The translations under genes and the position numbers were made by a program. Positions 24,763 through 33,400 of a DNA stretch of 64,000 nt are shown here, piece after piece. The stretch's first letter is position 1. Every line of letters starts with the position of its first letter. Source of the stretch: CADEDH01 sp963732695 (lineage in GTDB: Bacteria > Actinomycetota > Acidimicrobiia > Acidimicrobiales > SZUA-35); contig CAVTAP010000021.1 of assembly GCA_963732695.1 (NCBI GenBank), forward strand, positions 248,001 through 312,000. Reading direction: 5' to 3'. The notes under the pieces were generated by a model that saw only the letters and a list, made by a program, of their open reading frames with translations, made no database searches and was not told the DNA's origin.

Positions 24763-25599
24763 TCAGATGTGGTGGGCGTCGCCGGCGGTGACGGTGACCG
24801 GGCCGTCGGCGGTGTCGATCACCAGGCCCCCGGAGTCGGCCACGGCCGAGGCCACGCCCTCCAGCACCCCGGTGGCGGTCTGCATCCGCACCGTGCGGCC
24901 CACGGTCAGACAGCGGCCCCGATAGGCGTCGAGCACGGCCGCCGGGCTGGCCTCGGCCACCGTGAGCCACCGGTCGAAGTGGGTGAGCACGGCCGCCACC
25001 ACATCCCACCGGTCGACCGGGTGGCCGGCCAGCTCCTCCAGCGTGGCCGCCCGTTGGGCGATCTCGTCGGGCGGGGGGCTGGCGAACCGGATGTTGAGCC
25101 CCATGCCCGAGACGACCACCATGCGGCCGCCTCCCGGCGACGGCCGGCCAACCATGCGGCCCTCGGCGGCCCCGGCGGTGGTTGCCTCGGCCAGGATGCC
25201 GCACAGCTTGCGCTCCCCCAGCTCGGGCACGAGCACGTCGTTTGGCCACTTGAGGGCGGCCCGCACCGGAACCGGCTGCGGGCCGTCGGCCCCGGCCAGC
25301 AGGTGGTTCACCCCGTCGGTGACGGCCAGACCCGAGATGAGCGGCACCAGCGGGGCCACGGCGGTCGGTGGGCGGAGCAGGACCGACATCAGCATCGAGT
25401 TGCCGGGCTCGTCCTGCCAGCTCCGGCCCTGGCGGCCCCGACCCGCGGTCTGGTGGTCGGTCACCCGGACGGCCCCCTCGGGCTCCCCCTGGGCGGCCGC
25501 CGCCAGGAGGTCGGCGTTGGTCGATCCGGTCTCCACCACATGGGTGACGGCGGAAAATCTGGTGCCGGGCGGACCCGGTAGTACCCTCGCGATGCTCAT
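24763..25599 (-). CDS. birA: BirA, biotin-[acetyl-CoA carboxylase] ligase (monofunctional)
   Basis: BirA activates biotin to biotinyl-AMP and attaches it to the lysine of biotin carrier domains. The 278-residue protein begins at the catalytic domain: ETGSTNADLL, the biotin-loop region TAGRGRQGRSW (about 51-61), LKWPNDVL (about 115-122) and KLCGILAEA, with a small C-terminal SH3-like cap. There is no N-terminal DNA-binding helix-turn-helix, so it is unlikely to be a repressor. It is divergent from the biotin carboxylase/BCCP gene, its obvious substrate. The protein contains an unusual Gly/Pro insert (about 145-157). Confidence 0.95.
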   Translation of the reverse strand: MSIARVLPGPPGTRFSAVTHVVETGSTNADLLAAAAQGEPEGAVRVTDHQTAGRGRQGRSWQDEPGNSMLMSVLLRPPTAVAPLVPLISGLAVTDGVNHLLAGADGPQPVPVRAALKWPNDVLVPELGERKLCGILAEATTAGAAEGRMVGRPSPGGGRMVVVSGMGLNIRFASPPPDEIAQRAATLEELAGHPVDRWDVVAAVLTHFDRWLTVAEASPAAVLDAYRGRCLTVGRTVRMQTATGVLEGVASAVADSGGLVIDTADGPVTVTAGDAHHI

Positions 25600-25693
25600 G
25601 GCGACGTGAGCCTGTTCGATCGGGCCCCTCGGGGCAAGCCGATCTCACGGTAACTCCTCTTTTCCCTGCGCTCTCCCCCCAAACGGGAGCGCA
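25582..25693 (+). promoter_or_regulatory. Leader of the biotin carboxylase gene: candidate -10, mini-ORF and two hairpins
   Basis: On the plus strand TACCCT (25582-25587) overlaps the birA start, followed by a five-codon ORF beginning at 25591. Two stem-loops follow: GATCGG/CCGATC enclosing GCCCC-TC-GGGGC (25618-25644) with a T-rich stretch after it (25654-25663), and TGCGCTC/GAGCGCA (25667-25693) just before the start codon. This layout could attenuate or regulate translation. Confidence 0.4.
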
Positions 25694-25705
25694 CCGACGA
25701 GCAAC

Positions 25706-27505
25706 ATGCGGGTGCCCATGGAATCCAAGACGTTCGGCAAGGTCCTGATCGCCAACCGGGGCGAGATCGCGGTACGGGTGATCCGCGCCTGCCAGGAGCA
25801 GGGCATCGCCACCGTCGCGGTGTACTCCGAGCTGGACCGCGACGCCCTCCACGTCCGCCTGGCCGACGAGGCCTTCGCCCTGGGCGGCCAGACGGCGGCC
25901 GAGAGCTACCTGAACACCGAGGCCATCCTGAACGCCATCGAGGCGTCGGGGGCCGAGGCGGTGCACCCCGGCTACGGGTTCTTCAGCGAGAACGCCGATT
26001 TCGCCCGGGCCATCACCGAGCGGGGCGTCACCTTCATCGGCCCCCCGCCCGGGGCCATCGAGGTCATGGGCGACAAGATCAGCGCCCGGTCGGCGGCCGA
26101 CAAGGTGGGGGTGGCCGGGGTGCCCGGCAACACCGAGTTCCTCACCGACCCGGCCGAGGTGGTGGCGTTCGGGGAGGAGCACGGCTGGCCGGTGGCCATC
26201 AAGGCCGCCTACGGCGGCGGCGGCCGGGGCATGAAGGTGGTTCGGGCGCCGGAGGAGGCGGCCGAGCTGCTGGAGTCGGCCCAGCGGGAGGCCACGTCGT
26301 ACTTCGGGCGGGGCGAGTGCTACCTGGAGCGCTACCTGACCAAGCCCCGCCACGTGGAGGTGCAGGTGCTGTGCGACCAGCACGGCAACGGCGTCTACGT
26401 CGGCCTGCGGGACTGCTCGGCCCAACGTCGACACCAGAAGCTGATCGAGGAGGCGCCGGCCCCCGGCCTGCCCCCGGAGATCGTGAAGGGCATGGGCGAC
26501 GCGGCGGTGAAGGTGGCTCTGGGCTGCGGCTACACCAACGCCGGCACCGTCGAGTTCCTCTACGAGGACGGCAACTTCTACTACCTGGAGATGAACACCC
26601 GGCTCCAGGTGGAGCACCCGGTCACCGAGATGGTGAGCGGGCTCGACCTGGTGGCCCTGCAGCTGGCGGTGGCGGCCGGCCAGCCGCTGCCGTTCGCCCA
26701 GGCCGACATCCCCACCAACGGCCACGCCATCGAGGTTCGGATCAACGCCGAGGACCCCACGGGCGGCGCCTTCCGGCCCTCCCCCGGCCCCATCACCAAG
26801 CTGCGGGCCGCCTCCGGTTACGGCGTGCGGTGGGACGGCGGGTACGAGTCGGGCGACGAGATCAGCCAGTACTACGACAACCTGGTGGGCAAGCTCATCT
26901 GCTGGGGGGCCGACCGCCCCACCGCCATCGCCCGCACCCTGCGGGCCCTGCGGGAGATGCAGATCGAGGGCGTGGCCACCACCATCCCGGCCGACATCGC
27001 CATCCTGGAGCACCCCGACTTCCAGGCCGTCGAGCACTCCACCAAATGGGTGGAGGAGGTGCTCGACCTCAGCGGGCTGGGGGCCGAGCCGGTTGCCGCT
27101 CCGGTGGCCGAGGGCGAGGAGGCCGAGCCCAAGGTCCGCCGGGACGTCGACGTGGAGGTCAACGGCCGCCGGTTCAAGGTGTCGATGTGGGTCAACGAGT
27201 CGGAGCTGGGCGGCGGGGGCGGCGGTCGGTCGGCCAAGGCCCGCAAGCCGTCCCGGCGGGCCTCCGGCCGCTCCACCGTGTCGGGTTCGGGCTCCGGCGA
27301 CGTGGCCGTGCCGATGCAGGGCACCGTGGTGAAGGTGCTGGTCGAGGTGGGCCAGGAGATCGAGGCAGGCGAGACCGTCATCGTGCTCGAGGCCATGAAG
27401 ATGGAGAACAACGTGATGGCCGAGAAGTCGGGCACGGTGAAGGAGATCCGGGTGAGCCCCGGGCAGTCCGTCTCCGGCGGCGACATCGTGGCCGTGATCG
27501 CCTGA
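25706..27505 (+). CDS. Acyl-CoA carboxylase alpha subunit: biotin carboxylase fused to BCCP (AccA3-like)
   Basis: The enzyme carboxylates biotin with bicarbonate and ATP and carries it to a carboxyltransferase for malonyl-CoA or methylmalonyl-CoA synthesis. The 599-residue protein has a biotin carboxylase N-domain (KVLIANRGEIAVRVI), an ATP-grasp domain (AYGGGGRGMKVV; EMNTRLQVEHPVTE), a C-terminal BC domain, a Gly/Ser/Lys linker (about 500-530) and a biotinyl domain with EAMKMENN near residue 562. The length equals that of mycobacterial AccA3. No beta subunit is in the window. Its divergent neighbour is birA, and the mutase pathway at 35 kb uses related acyl-CoAs. Confidence 0.95.
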   Translation: MRVPMESKTFGKVLIANRGEIAVRVIRACQEQGIATVAVYSELDRDALHVRLADEAFALGGQTAAESYLNTEAILNAIEASGAEAVHPGYGFFSENADFARAITERGVTFIGPPPGAIEVMGDKISARSAADKVGVAGVPGNTEFLTDPAEVVAFGEEHGWPVAIKAAYGGGGRGMKVVRAPEEAAELLESAQREATSYFGRGECYLERYLTKPRHVEVQVLCDQHGNGVYVGLRDCSAQRRHQKLIEEAPAPGLPPEIVKGMGDAAVKVALGCGYTNAGTVEFLYEDGNFYYLEMNTRLQVEHPVTEMVSGLDLVALQLAVAAGQPLPFAQADIPTNGHAIEVRINAEDPTGGAFRPSPGPITKLRAASGYGVRWDGGYESGDEISQYYDNLVGKLICWGADRPTAIARTLRALREMQIEGVATTIPADIAILEHPDFQAVEHSTKWVEEVLDLSGLGAEPVAAPVAEGEEAEPKVRRDVDVEVNGRRFKVSMWVNESELGGGGGGRSAKARKPSRRASGRSTVSGSGSGDVAVPMQGTVVKVLVEVGQEIEAGETVIVLEAMKMENNVMAEKSGTVKEIRVSPGQSVSGGDIVAVIA

Positions 27506-27526
27506 TCCCGGCACTGCCGGCGGACC

Positions 27527-28528
27527 ATGGCCGACGACGAGGGAAGCGGAGAGAGCAACGCCGTCGCCGACGACCTCGGGCTGTGGTACCTGAGCCAGGT
27601 CACCCGGATCGGGCGGGGTGGCTTCGCCTACGTCTACGCCGCCACCGACACCCGCTTCGACCGGCGGGTGGCGGTCAAGGTGTTCCAGCGGATGCTCACC
27701 GACGACGACCGGGCCCTGTTCGAGATCGAGTGCCGCACCACCGGGCGTCTGTCGGGCGTGGCCAACATCATCACCGTCCACGACGTCGACTACACCGCCG
27801 ACGGCCGACCCTGCATCGTGATGGCCCACATCGCCGGGGGCAGCCTCGGTGATCACCTCCGTCGCCAGGGGCGCATCCCGTGGCGACGGGCCGTCGCCTG
27901 GCTGGTCCCGCTCCTGCGGGCCCTGGATGAGGCCCACCTCCATGGGGTGCTGCACCGCGATATCAAGCCGGAGAACATCCTGGTCGACGGCGACCGGGTG
28001 TTCCTCACCGACTTCGGGCTGGCCACGCTCAAGGCCAGCGCCGCCGCCGACGGGGCCGGCGTGTTCGCCAGCCCCCTCCATGCCCCGCCCGAGACCTTCG
28101 CCGGCGGCACCCGGGACGAGCGCTCCGACGTCTACTCCGCCGCCTCCACGCTCTACAACCTGATCACCGGGTACGCCCCGTTCCAGGGCCATGGCGCCGC
28201 CGACCTCAGCCCCGAGGCCATCGTCAGCCGCCTCCGGCACGAGCCCCCGGCCCACCTGCCGGCCGAGCTGGCGCCGCCCGACCTGGACGCCGTGGTGCTG
28301 CGGGCCCTGGCCAAGGATCCGGCCCGGCGCCCGGCCAGCGCGGCCGAACTGGCCGACGCGTTCCAGGCCGTCCTCGACGCCCACCCCGACGCTGCCGCCC
28401 CGCCGGCCGCAACCCCTCCGCTCTCCCCTGCCGTCCCGCCACCCGCTCGGTCGACGGTCACCCAGACGGCCCCCACCGACCCGGCCCCGGCCCCCCGGGG
28501 CTCGCGCTGGCGATGGTGGGCCCGGTAG
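27527..28528 (+). CDS. Ser/Thr protein kinase (PknB-like catalytic domain, no membrane anchor)
   Basis: This is a Hanks-type kinase. The 333-residue protein has the glycine loop IGRGGFAYVY (28-37), lysine K51 in VAVKVF, catalytic loop HRDIKPEN (143-150), DFG (162-164) and a P+1 region with APPE; all catalytic residues are intact. A Pro/Ala/Thr-rich tail (about 285-325) ends in RWRWWAR, the kind of basic/aromatic juxtamembrane patch that normally precedes a transmembrane helix, but the protein stops there. It follows the carboxylase gene by 21 nt and is probably co-transcribed; whether it acts on that enzyme is unknown. Confidence 0.92.
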   Translation: MADDEGSGESNAVADDLGLWYLSQVTRIGRGGFAYVYAATDTRFDRRVAVKVFQRMLTDDDRALFEIECRTTGRLSGVANIITVHDVDYTADGRPCIVMAHIAGGSLGDHLRRQGRIPWRRAVAWLVPLLRALDEAHLHGVLHRDIKPENILVDGDRVFLTDFGLATLKASAAADGAGVFASPLHAPPETFAGGTRDERSDVYSAASTLYNLITGYAPFQGHGAADLSPEAIVSRLRHEPPAHLPAELAPPDLDAVVLRALAKDPARRPASAAELADAFQAVLDAHPDAAAPPAATPPLSPAVPPPARSTVTQTAPTDPAPAPRGSRWRWWAR

Positions 28529-28539
28529 GCCGTCGCCGG

Positions 28540-29916
28540 CTACTCGGCCGCCTCGCCCAGCACCTCGGCCAGGGCGGGATGGACGAACAACGACTCCACC
28601 AGGTCGTTCACCGTGAGACCGGCGGTGATGGCCAGGGCCAGCACCGAGATCAGTTCGGCGGCGTGGCGGCCCACGATCGAGCCCCCCATCACCACCCCGG
28701 TGGCGGGGTCGGACACGATCTTCACGAACCCCCGGGAGTCGTTGTTGATGAGGGCCTTGGCCGACACCGAGAACGGCACCTTGGTGACCCGTATCTTGCG
28801 GCCCTCGGCGAAGGCGTCGGCCTCGGCCAGGCCCACGTCGGCGATCTCGGGATCGGTGAAGATGGCCGACGCCGCCTTGTCGTAGTCGATGTGGCGGTGC
28901 ACGCCGCCGTGGCGGCCCATGGCGTGCTCGGCGATCTTGCGTCCCTGGGTGGAGGCCACCGAGGACAGCGGCAGCCGGCCCGACAGGTCACCGGCGGCGT
29001 AGATGTGGGGGACGTTGGACCGGCAGTTGTGGTCGACCTTCACGTAGCCGCCGTCGCTCTCCACCCCCGCCGCCTCCAGGTCGAGGCCGTCGGAGTTGGG
29101 GATCGAGCCGATGGCCAGCAGCACGTGGCTGCCCTCGATCACCCGGCCGTCGTCGCAGCGCACCCGCACGGTGTCGCCGTCGCGGTCGATCCCGGTGGCC
29201 CGGGCCCCCATGATGAGGCGCACCCCCCGCTCCATGAAGCTGTGCTCCAGCACCGCCGCCACCTCGGGGTCCTTGCCCGGCAGCACCTGGTTGCGGCTCA
29301 CGATCAGCGACACGGCGGACCCGAACGAGCGGAACATGTGCACGAACTCCACGCCGGTCACCCCGGAGCCGACCACCACCAGGTGGCGGGGCAGCTCGGG
29401 CGGCGGGTAGGCGTGGCGGGTGGACAGCACCCGCACCCCGTCGATCTCGGCCCAGTCGGGGATGCGGGGCCGGCTGCCGGTGGACAGGACGATCACGTCG
29501 GCGTCGAGCACCTGGGTGGACCCGTCGGCCAGCGTGGCCTCCACCTGGTGGGCCGACAGCAGGCGGGCCGTGCCCTCGACCAGGCGGACCCGCTGGCTGG
29601 TGAGCAGGTCGGTGATCGACCGTTCCAGCCGGTCGCTGATGTCGGTGATGCGTGAGCGGAGGGCCTCGAAGTCGAGCTCCACGTCCACCTTGGCCAGGCC
29701 CATCTCGGCCGCGTGGTTCATGAGGGCCATGGCGCCGCCGGTGGCGATCATGGCCTTGGACGGAATGCAGTCGAGCAGGTGGGCGGCGCCGCCCACGATG
29801 TCCCGCTCCACCAGGGTGACGTCGGCCCCGAAACGGGCGGCGTAGGTGGCACAGTTGGTGCCGGCCGGCCCGCCGCCGATGATCACGACACGCTTGCGTT
29901 GGCCCTGCTCATGCAT
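28540..29916 (-). CDS. lpdA: LpdA-like flavoprotein (pyridine nucleotide-disulfide reductase family, one redox cysteine lost)
   Basis: The 458-residue FAD/NAD(P)-dependent oxidoreductase has the FAD-binding motif VVIIGGGPAGT (10-20), the NAD(P) motif VVVGSGVTGVEF, FAD end AAGDLSG and a C-terminal dimerisation domain. In the redox-active loop, canonical GGTCLNVGCIPSK is replaced by GGAAHLLDCIPSK, leaving only C50. This matches M. tuberculosis LpdA (Rv3303c), a quinone/NAD(P)H reductase rather than a true lipoamide dehydrogenase. The C-terminal HPALAE retains the histidine. The ATG lies 6 nt after TAGGGT. It is convergent with the kinase gene. Confidence 0.9.
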   Translation of the reverse strand: MHEQGQRKRVVIIGGGPAGTNCATYAARFGADVTLVERDIVGGAAHLLDCIPSKAMIATGGAMALMNHAAEMGLAKVDVELDFEALRSRITDISDRLERSITDLLTSQRVRLVEGTARLLSAHQVEATLADGSTQVLDADVIVLSTGSRPRIPDWAEIDGVRVLSTRHAYPPPELPRHLVVVGSGVTGVEFVHMFRSFGSAVSLIVSRNQVLPGKDPEVAAVLEHSFMERGVRLIMGARATGIDRDGDTVRVRCDDGRVIEGSHVLLAIGSIPNSDGLDLEAAGVESDGGYVKVDHNCRSNVPHIYAAGDLSGRLPLSSVASTQGRKIAEHAMGRHGGVHRHIDYDKAASAIFTDPEIADVGLAEADAFAEGRKIRVTKVPFSVSAKALINNDSRGFVKIVSDPATGVVMGGSIVGRHAAELISVLALAITAGLTVNDLVESLFVHPALAEVLGEAAE

Positions 29917-29922
29917 AGTTCG

Positions 29923-29928
29923 ACCCTA
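29923..29928 (-). promoter_or_regulatory. -10 box of lpdA (leaderless)
   Basis: TAGGGT on the minus strand, 6 nt before the ATG at 29916. Confidence 0.6.
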
Positions 29929-30044
29929 TCGGCCGGAACCGTGCCGCCTGTGAACGGACGCAGTCGTCCCGGTTACGGGCGCCGGACGGGGACGGGGACG
30001 GCCCGAGGTGGGCCCGCCGGCTTGCCATCGGCCGGCCCAGCCAA

Positions 30045-30254
30045 TCAGACCAGAGCGGGGCGGCGGGCGCCCAGGCCCAGGCGGCGGGCCAGGATCGGGA
30101 GCGACCAGGCGGAGCCGGCGGCGACGGGGGCGGCGGTGGGCTGGCGGCGGGCGAGACGGGCATCCCGGCCGATCCGGGCCGAGCGGCCATGGGCCCGAAG
30201 CTCGGCCTGGCGATGGGCGACGAGGACGTTGGCGGTGTGGGTGGTGGTGATCAT
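30045..30254 (-). CDS. Small basic protein, hypothetical
   Basis: The predicted product is 69 residues, strongly basic (more than ten Arg), beginning MITTTHTANVLVAHRQAELRAHG; a hydrophobic stretch (about 42-60) with no clear membrane segment follows. I do not recognise the family, although short proteins with an HRQAELRA-like helix recur in high-GC actinobacteria. Support for coding: an ATG with GGGGGAA Shine-Dalgarno 8 nt upstream, and a highly ordered regulatory repeat array 60-88 nt further upstream. It lies between the SARP regulator and lpdA, in the same strand as the regulator. Confidence 0.55.
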   Translation of the reverse strand: MITTTHTANVLVAHRQAELRAHGRSARIGRDARLARRQPTAAPVAAGSAWSLPILARRLGLGARRPALV

Positions 30255-30313
30255 CGGAGTTCCCCCTGAGCTGCGGGTTGTCGTTGCTGTGTGATTGCAT
30301 CAAACGCCCCGCG

Positions 30314-30342
30314 GCGTGACCCGGGCGTGACGGGAGCGTGAC
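30314..30342 (-). promoter_or_regulatory. Triple 7-bp direct repeat with 11-bp period (SARP/PhoP-type operator)
   Basis: GCGTGAC occurs at 30314, 30325 and 30336 on the plus strand (GTCACGC on the coding strand), each 7 bp separated by 4 bp. This is the spacing bound by OmpR-type winged helices such as SARP and PhoP. Eight bases downstream on the minus strand is a TTTGAT-like -10. An additional inverted GTCACGC is at 30381-30387 and a GCGTGAT at 30357-30363. The regulator gene at 30410-33703 lies immediately next to it. Confidence 0.6.
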
Positions 30343-30409
30343 CCGTCGCCCGAACCGCGTGATTCGTGGCCCGGCACGGCGTCACGCCGGGCCGTGGGCC
30401 GAGGCGGGC

Positions 30410-33400
30410 TCAGCGGGCGGCTGCGGCCTCGGCCACGGTCACCTCGGGCAACCAGGCGGCCCCTTCGGCTCGGGCCGTCTCGTACCGCTCCGGCCCCAGA
30501 GCCGCCGCCAGCCGCTCGGCCAACTCGTCGAGCCGGCCGACCCGGTAGGGCGACACCGGCACCTCCATGGCCGAGCGCCAGGCCCCCGCGGCCCCCGCCA
30601 GCCGGGCCGCCGCCTCGGGGTGGTCGGTGGCCTCCAGCAGCCGGGCCTTCTCCTCCACGGCCGACACCACCAGCCACAACGGGCCGGCGGGCCATCCCGA
30701 GGCCAACGCCTCGGCCAGGTGCCGGGCCGCTTCGACCAGGTCGCCCCGGGCCAGGGCGATCTGGGCGCTCGACACATGGAGCTCGAGCACGCCACCCCGG
30801 ATGCCGTGGGCCTGGAACAGCTGCAGGGCCTCGGCCGCCTGGGCCGCCGCCTGGTCGAGGTCGCCCCGCACCATGGCCGCCAGGGCCAGGTTGTTGAGCG
30901 TGAACCCGATACCCCAGCTCCGGCCGAGCTCCCGGTTCACCGCCAGGCTGCGCTCGCAGTGCACCACCACCTGCGCATGGTCGCCCTGGTCACGGGCGAT
31001 GTCGCCCAGCCCCAGGATGGCGAACGAGGCGCCGCTGCGGTCGCCCAGGCGCTCGTAGGCGGCCAGGCACTCCTGGTAGGCGGCGGTGGCCCGCTCGTAC
31101 TCCCCGTGCTCCCGGGTCACGAGGCCCAGCCGGAACAGGGCGTAGGCCACGCCCAGGTCGTCTCCGTCGGCCCGGGCCAGAGCCAGGCTGTCCTCCACCA
31201 GGTCGATGGCGTCCCGGTACCGGCCCTGGCCGCGGGCCATCACCCCCCGGTGGGCCTGCACCGCCGCCGTGCGCCGGGTGATCCCGAGCGCCGCCTCGAT
31301 GCGGAGGCTGGCGTCGAACAGGAGGTCGGCCTCGTCGAAGTCGTCCTGGTCGTGGGCCAGCCAGCCGGCGCCGAGGAAGGCCTCGGCCAGCACCTCGGGA
31401 TCGTCGCCGGAGTCCAACAGCCCGGCCGGGGCGCCGCTGGCGGCGGCGTCGGGCCGGGTGACATCGGGCCGGCCCGGATCGGGCAGGAACCGGGCGAACC
31501 ACCGGCGCCCCTCTCCCAAATGGCAGCGCCGCTGCCAGAAGGGCCACAGGGCCACCCCGAGGCGGAGCCCGAGATGGCGGTGGCCGTTCTCGGCCGCCCG
31601 TTCGAGGGCGGCCCGGAGGTTGTCGTGCTCGGCGTCGATCTGCTCCAGGGCCCCGCTCTCGTCGGCTCCTCCCAGGCGGGGGACCTGGGCCTCGGCCAGG
31701 CCCAGGTAGTAGGCGGTGTGGCGGGCACCGAGATCGGCGGCCTCGTCGGGGGCGGCCGACAGCTGCTCGACCGAGAACTGCCGGAGCAGCTCGTGGACCT
31801 CGTAACGCCCCCCGGTCGCCGCTCCCCCGGCGGGTGTCGCTCCTCCCCCTCCGCCCCCGCTGCGGTTCAGCAGGGCCTTGCGCACCAGGCGGGTCAGGAC
31901 CGGCAGCGGCATGCCCGCCACCTCCATCGCCGCATCCCGGGTGAACCCACCCCGGAACACGGCCAGGGCCCGGAAGGCACGCTGCTCGGCCTCGTCGAGC
32001 AGCCGCCACGACGAGTCGAACACGGCCCGGATGCTGCGCTGGCGCTCGGGCAGGTTCGACCACTCCACCGTGAGGAAGTCGAGGCTGCGCTGGATCTCGT
32101 CGGCGATCTCGTCCGCCGACAGGCTCTCGCTCCAGGCCGCCGCCAGCTCCAGCCCGAGGGGCATGCCGTCGACGAGTCGGCAGATCCGAAGCACCGCGGG
32201 TGTGGTGACGGCGTCGAGAGAGAAGTCGGGATCGACCCGGCGGGCGGCCTGGGCGAAGAGCTGCACGGCGGCGGCCGCGGCCGGATCATCGCCGGTGCCG
32301 ACCTCATAGGGCAGACCCCCGACCCGGTAGTGCTGCTCGCCCCGCAGGTTGAGGCGTTCCCGGGAGGTGGCCACGATCTCCACCCCGGGCGCCTCCCGGA
32401 GCACCTCGGTCACGATGTCCACCCCGTCGAGCAGGTGCTCGAAGTTGTCGAGCACGAGCAGCATCCGGCGGTGCCGCAGCTCGCTCATCAGGGCCCAGCG
32501 GGGGTCGCCACCGTGGTGGGGATCGCCGGCGTTCATGGGCACGCCGACGGCCGAGGCGATGGCGGGGGCCACGTCGGCCGGGTCGACGAGCTGGGCCAGG
32601 GGCACGGCGTAGACCCCGTCGGGGAAGTGGCCGAGGCGGGACCGGGCCAGCTCCAGGGCCAGGCGGGTCTTGCCCATCCCACCCACGCCCGACAGGGTGA
32701 GCAGCCGGGTTCCGCCCCCGTCGGTGAGGGCGGTGAGCTCGGCCAGCTCCCGGCTCCGCCCCACGAACGGGGTGAGATCGCCGGGCAGGTTGTGGCGGGG
32801 TGCCAGCGGCCGGGCCAGGGCCGGCGGTTCTGCCAGCGGGGGGCCGTCGGCCGGCGGTGGGCCCGAACCGGAAGCGGGGCCCGGGCCGGCCGGTGAGGTC
32901 GGGGCCACCGACCCGGCCCGGATCTGGTCCCGCAGGGCCACGGTGGCCGGCTCGGGGGCAGTTCCCAGCTCGTCGGCCAGGATGCGGACGCAGGCGTCGA
33001 ACCGGGCCAGCGCCGCCGTGCGGTCGCCGGCGTCGGCCAGGGCCCGCATCACGGCCCGGTGGGCCTCCTCCCGCAGGGGGTCGAGGGCGACCAGGCCGAG
33101 GGCGTGGTCCAGCCGGTGGAGCGGATCGCCGGCGCCGGCTTCGTCGCGGCGCACCACGGCCTCGGCCGCCGCCACCAGCTGGCGACGCAGGCTCTCCCGC
33201 CGCACGGCGAGCCACTGGTCGAACGCCGGGCTCCCGGGCAGGTCCACCCCCGTCAGCAGGTCCGATCGGTGCAGGGCCAGCGCCCGGTGGAGGCGGTCGT
33301 AGCACGCGGGGCAGCCGGCCGGGCCCGTCTCCGGGTGGGTCGGCCCGTGATCCCGGCTCTCCTCCAGCAGGGACCCGAACCGGGTCAGGTCGACGGCGAG

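Noticed and set aside
24734..28384. A 1216-codon minus-strand open frame covering the biotin carboxylase and kinase genes
   Set aside because: It is an antisense shadow of high-GC coding DNA; composition is Gly/His/Leu-rich with no domain, and the opposite frames encode clear enzymes.
30338..32896. Long plus-strand frame opposite the SARP regulator
   Set aside because: Antisense shadow; the minus strand encodes P-loop and TPR motifs.
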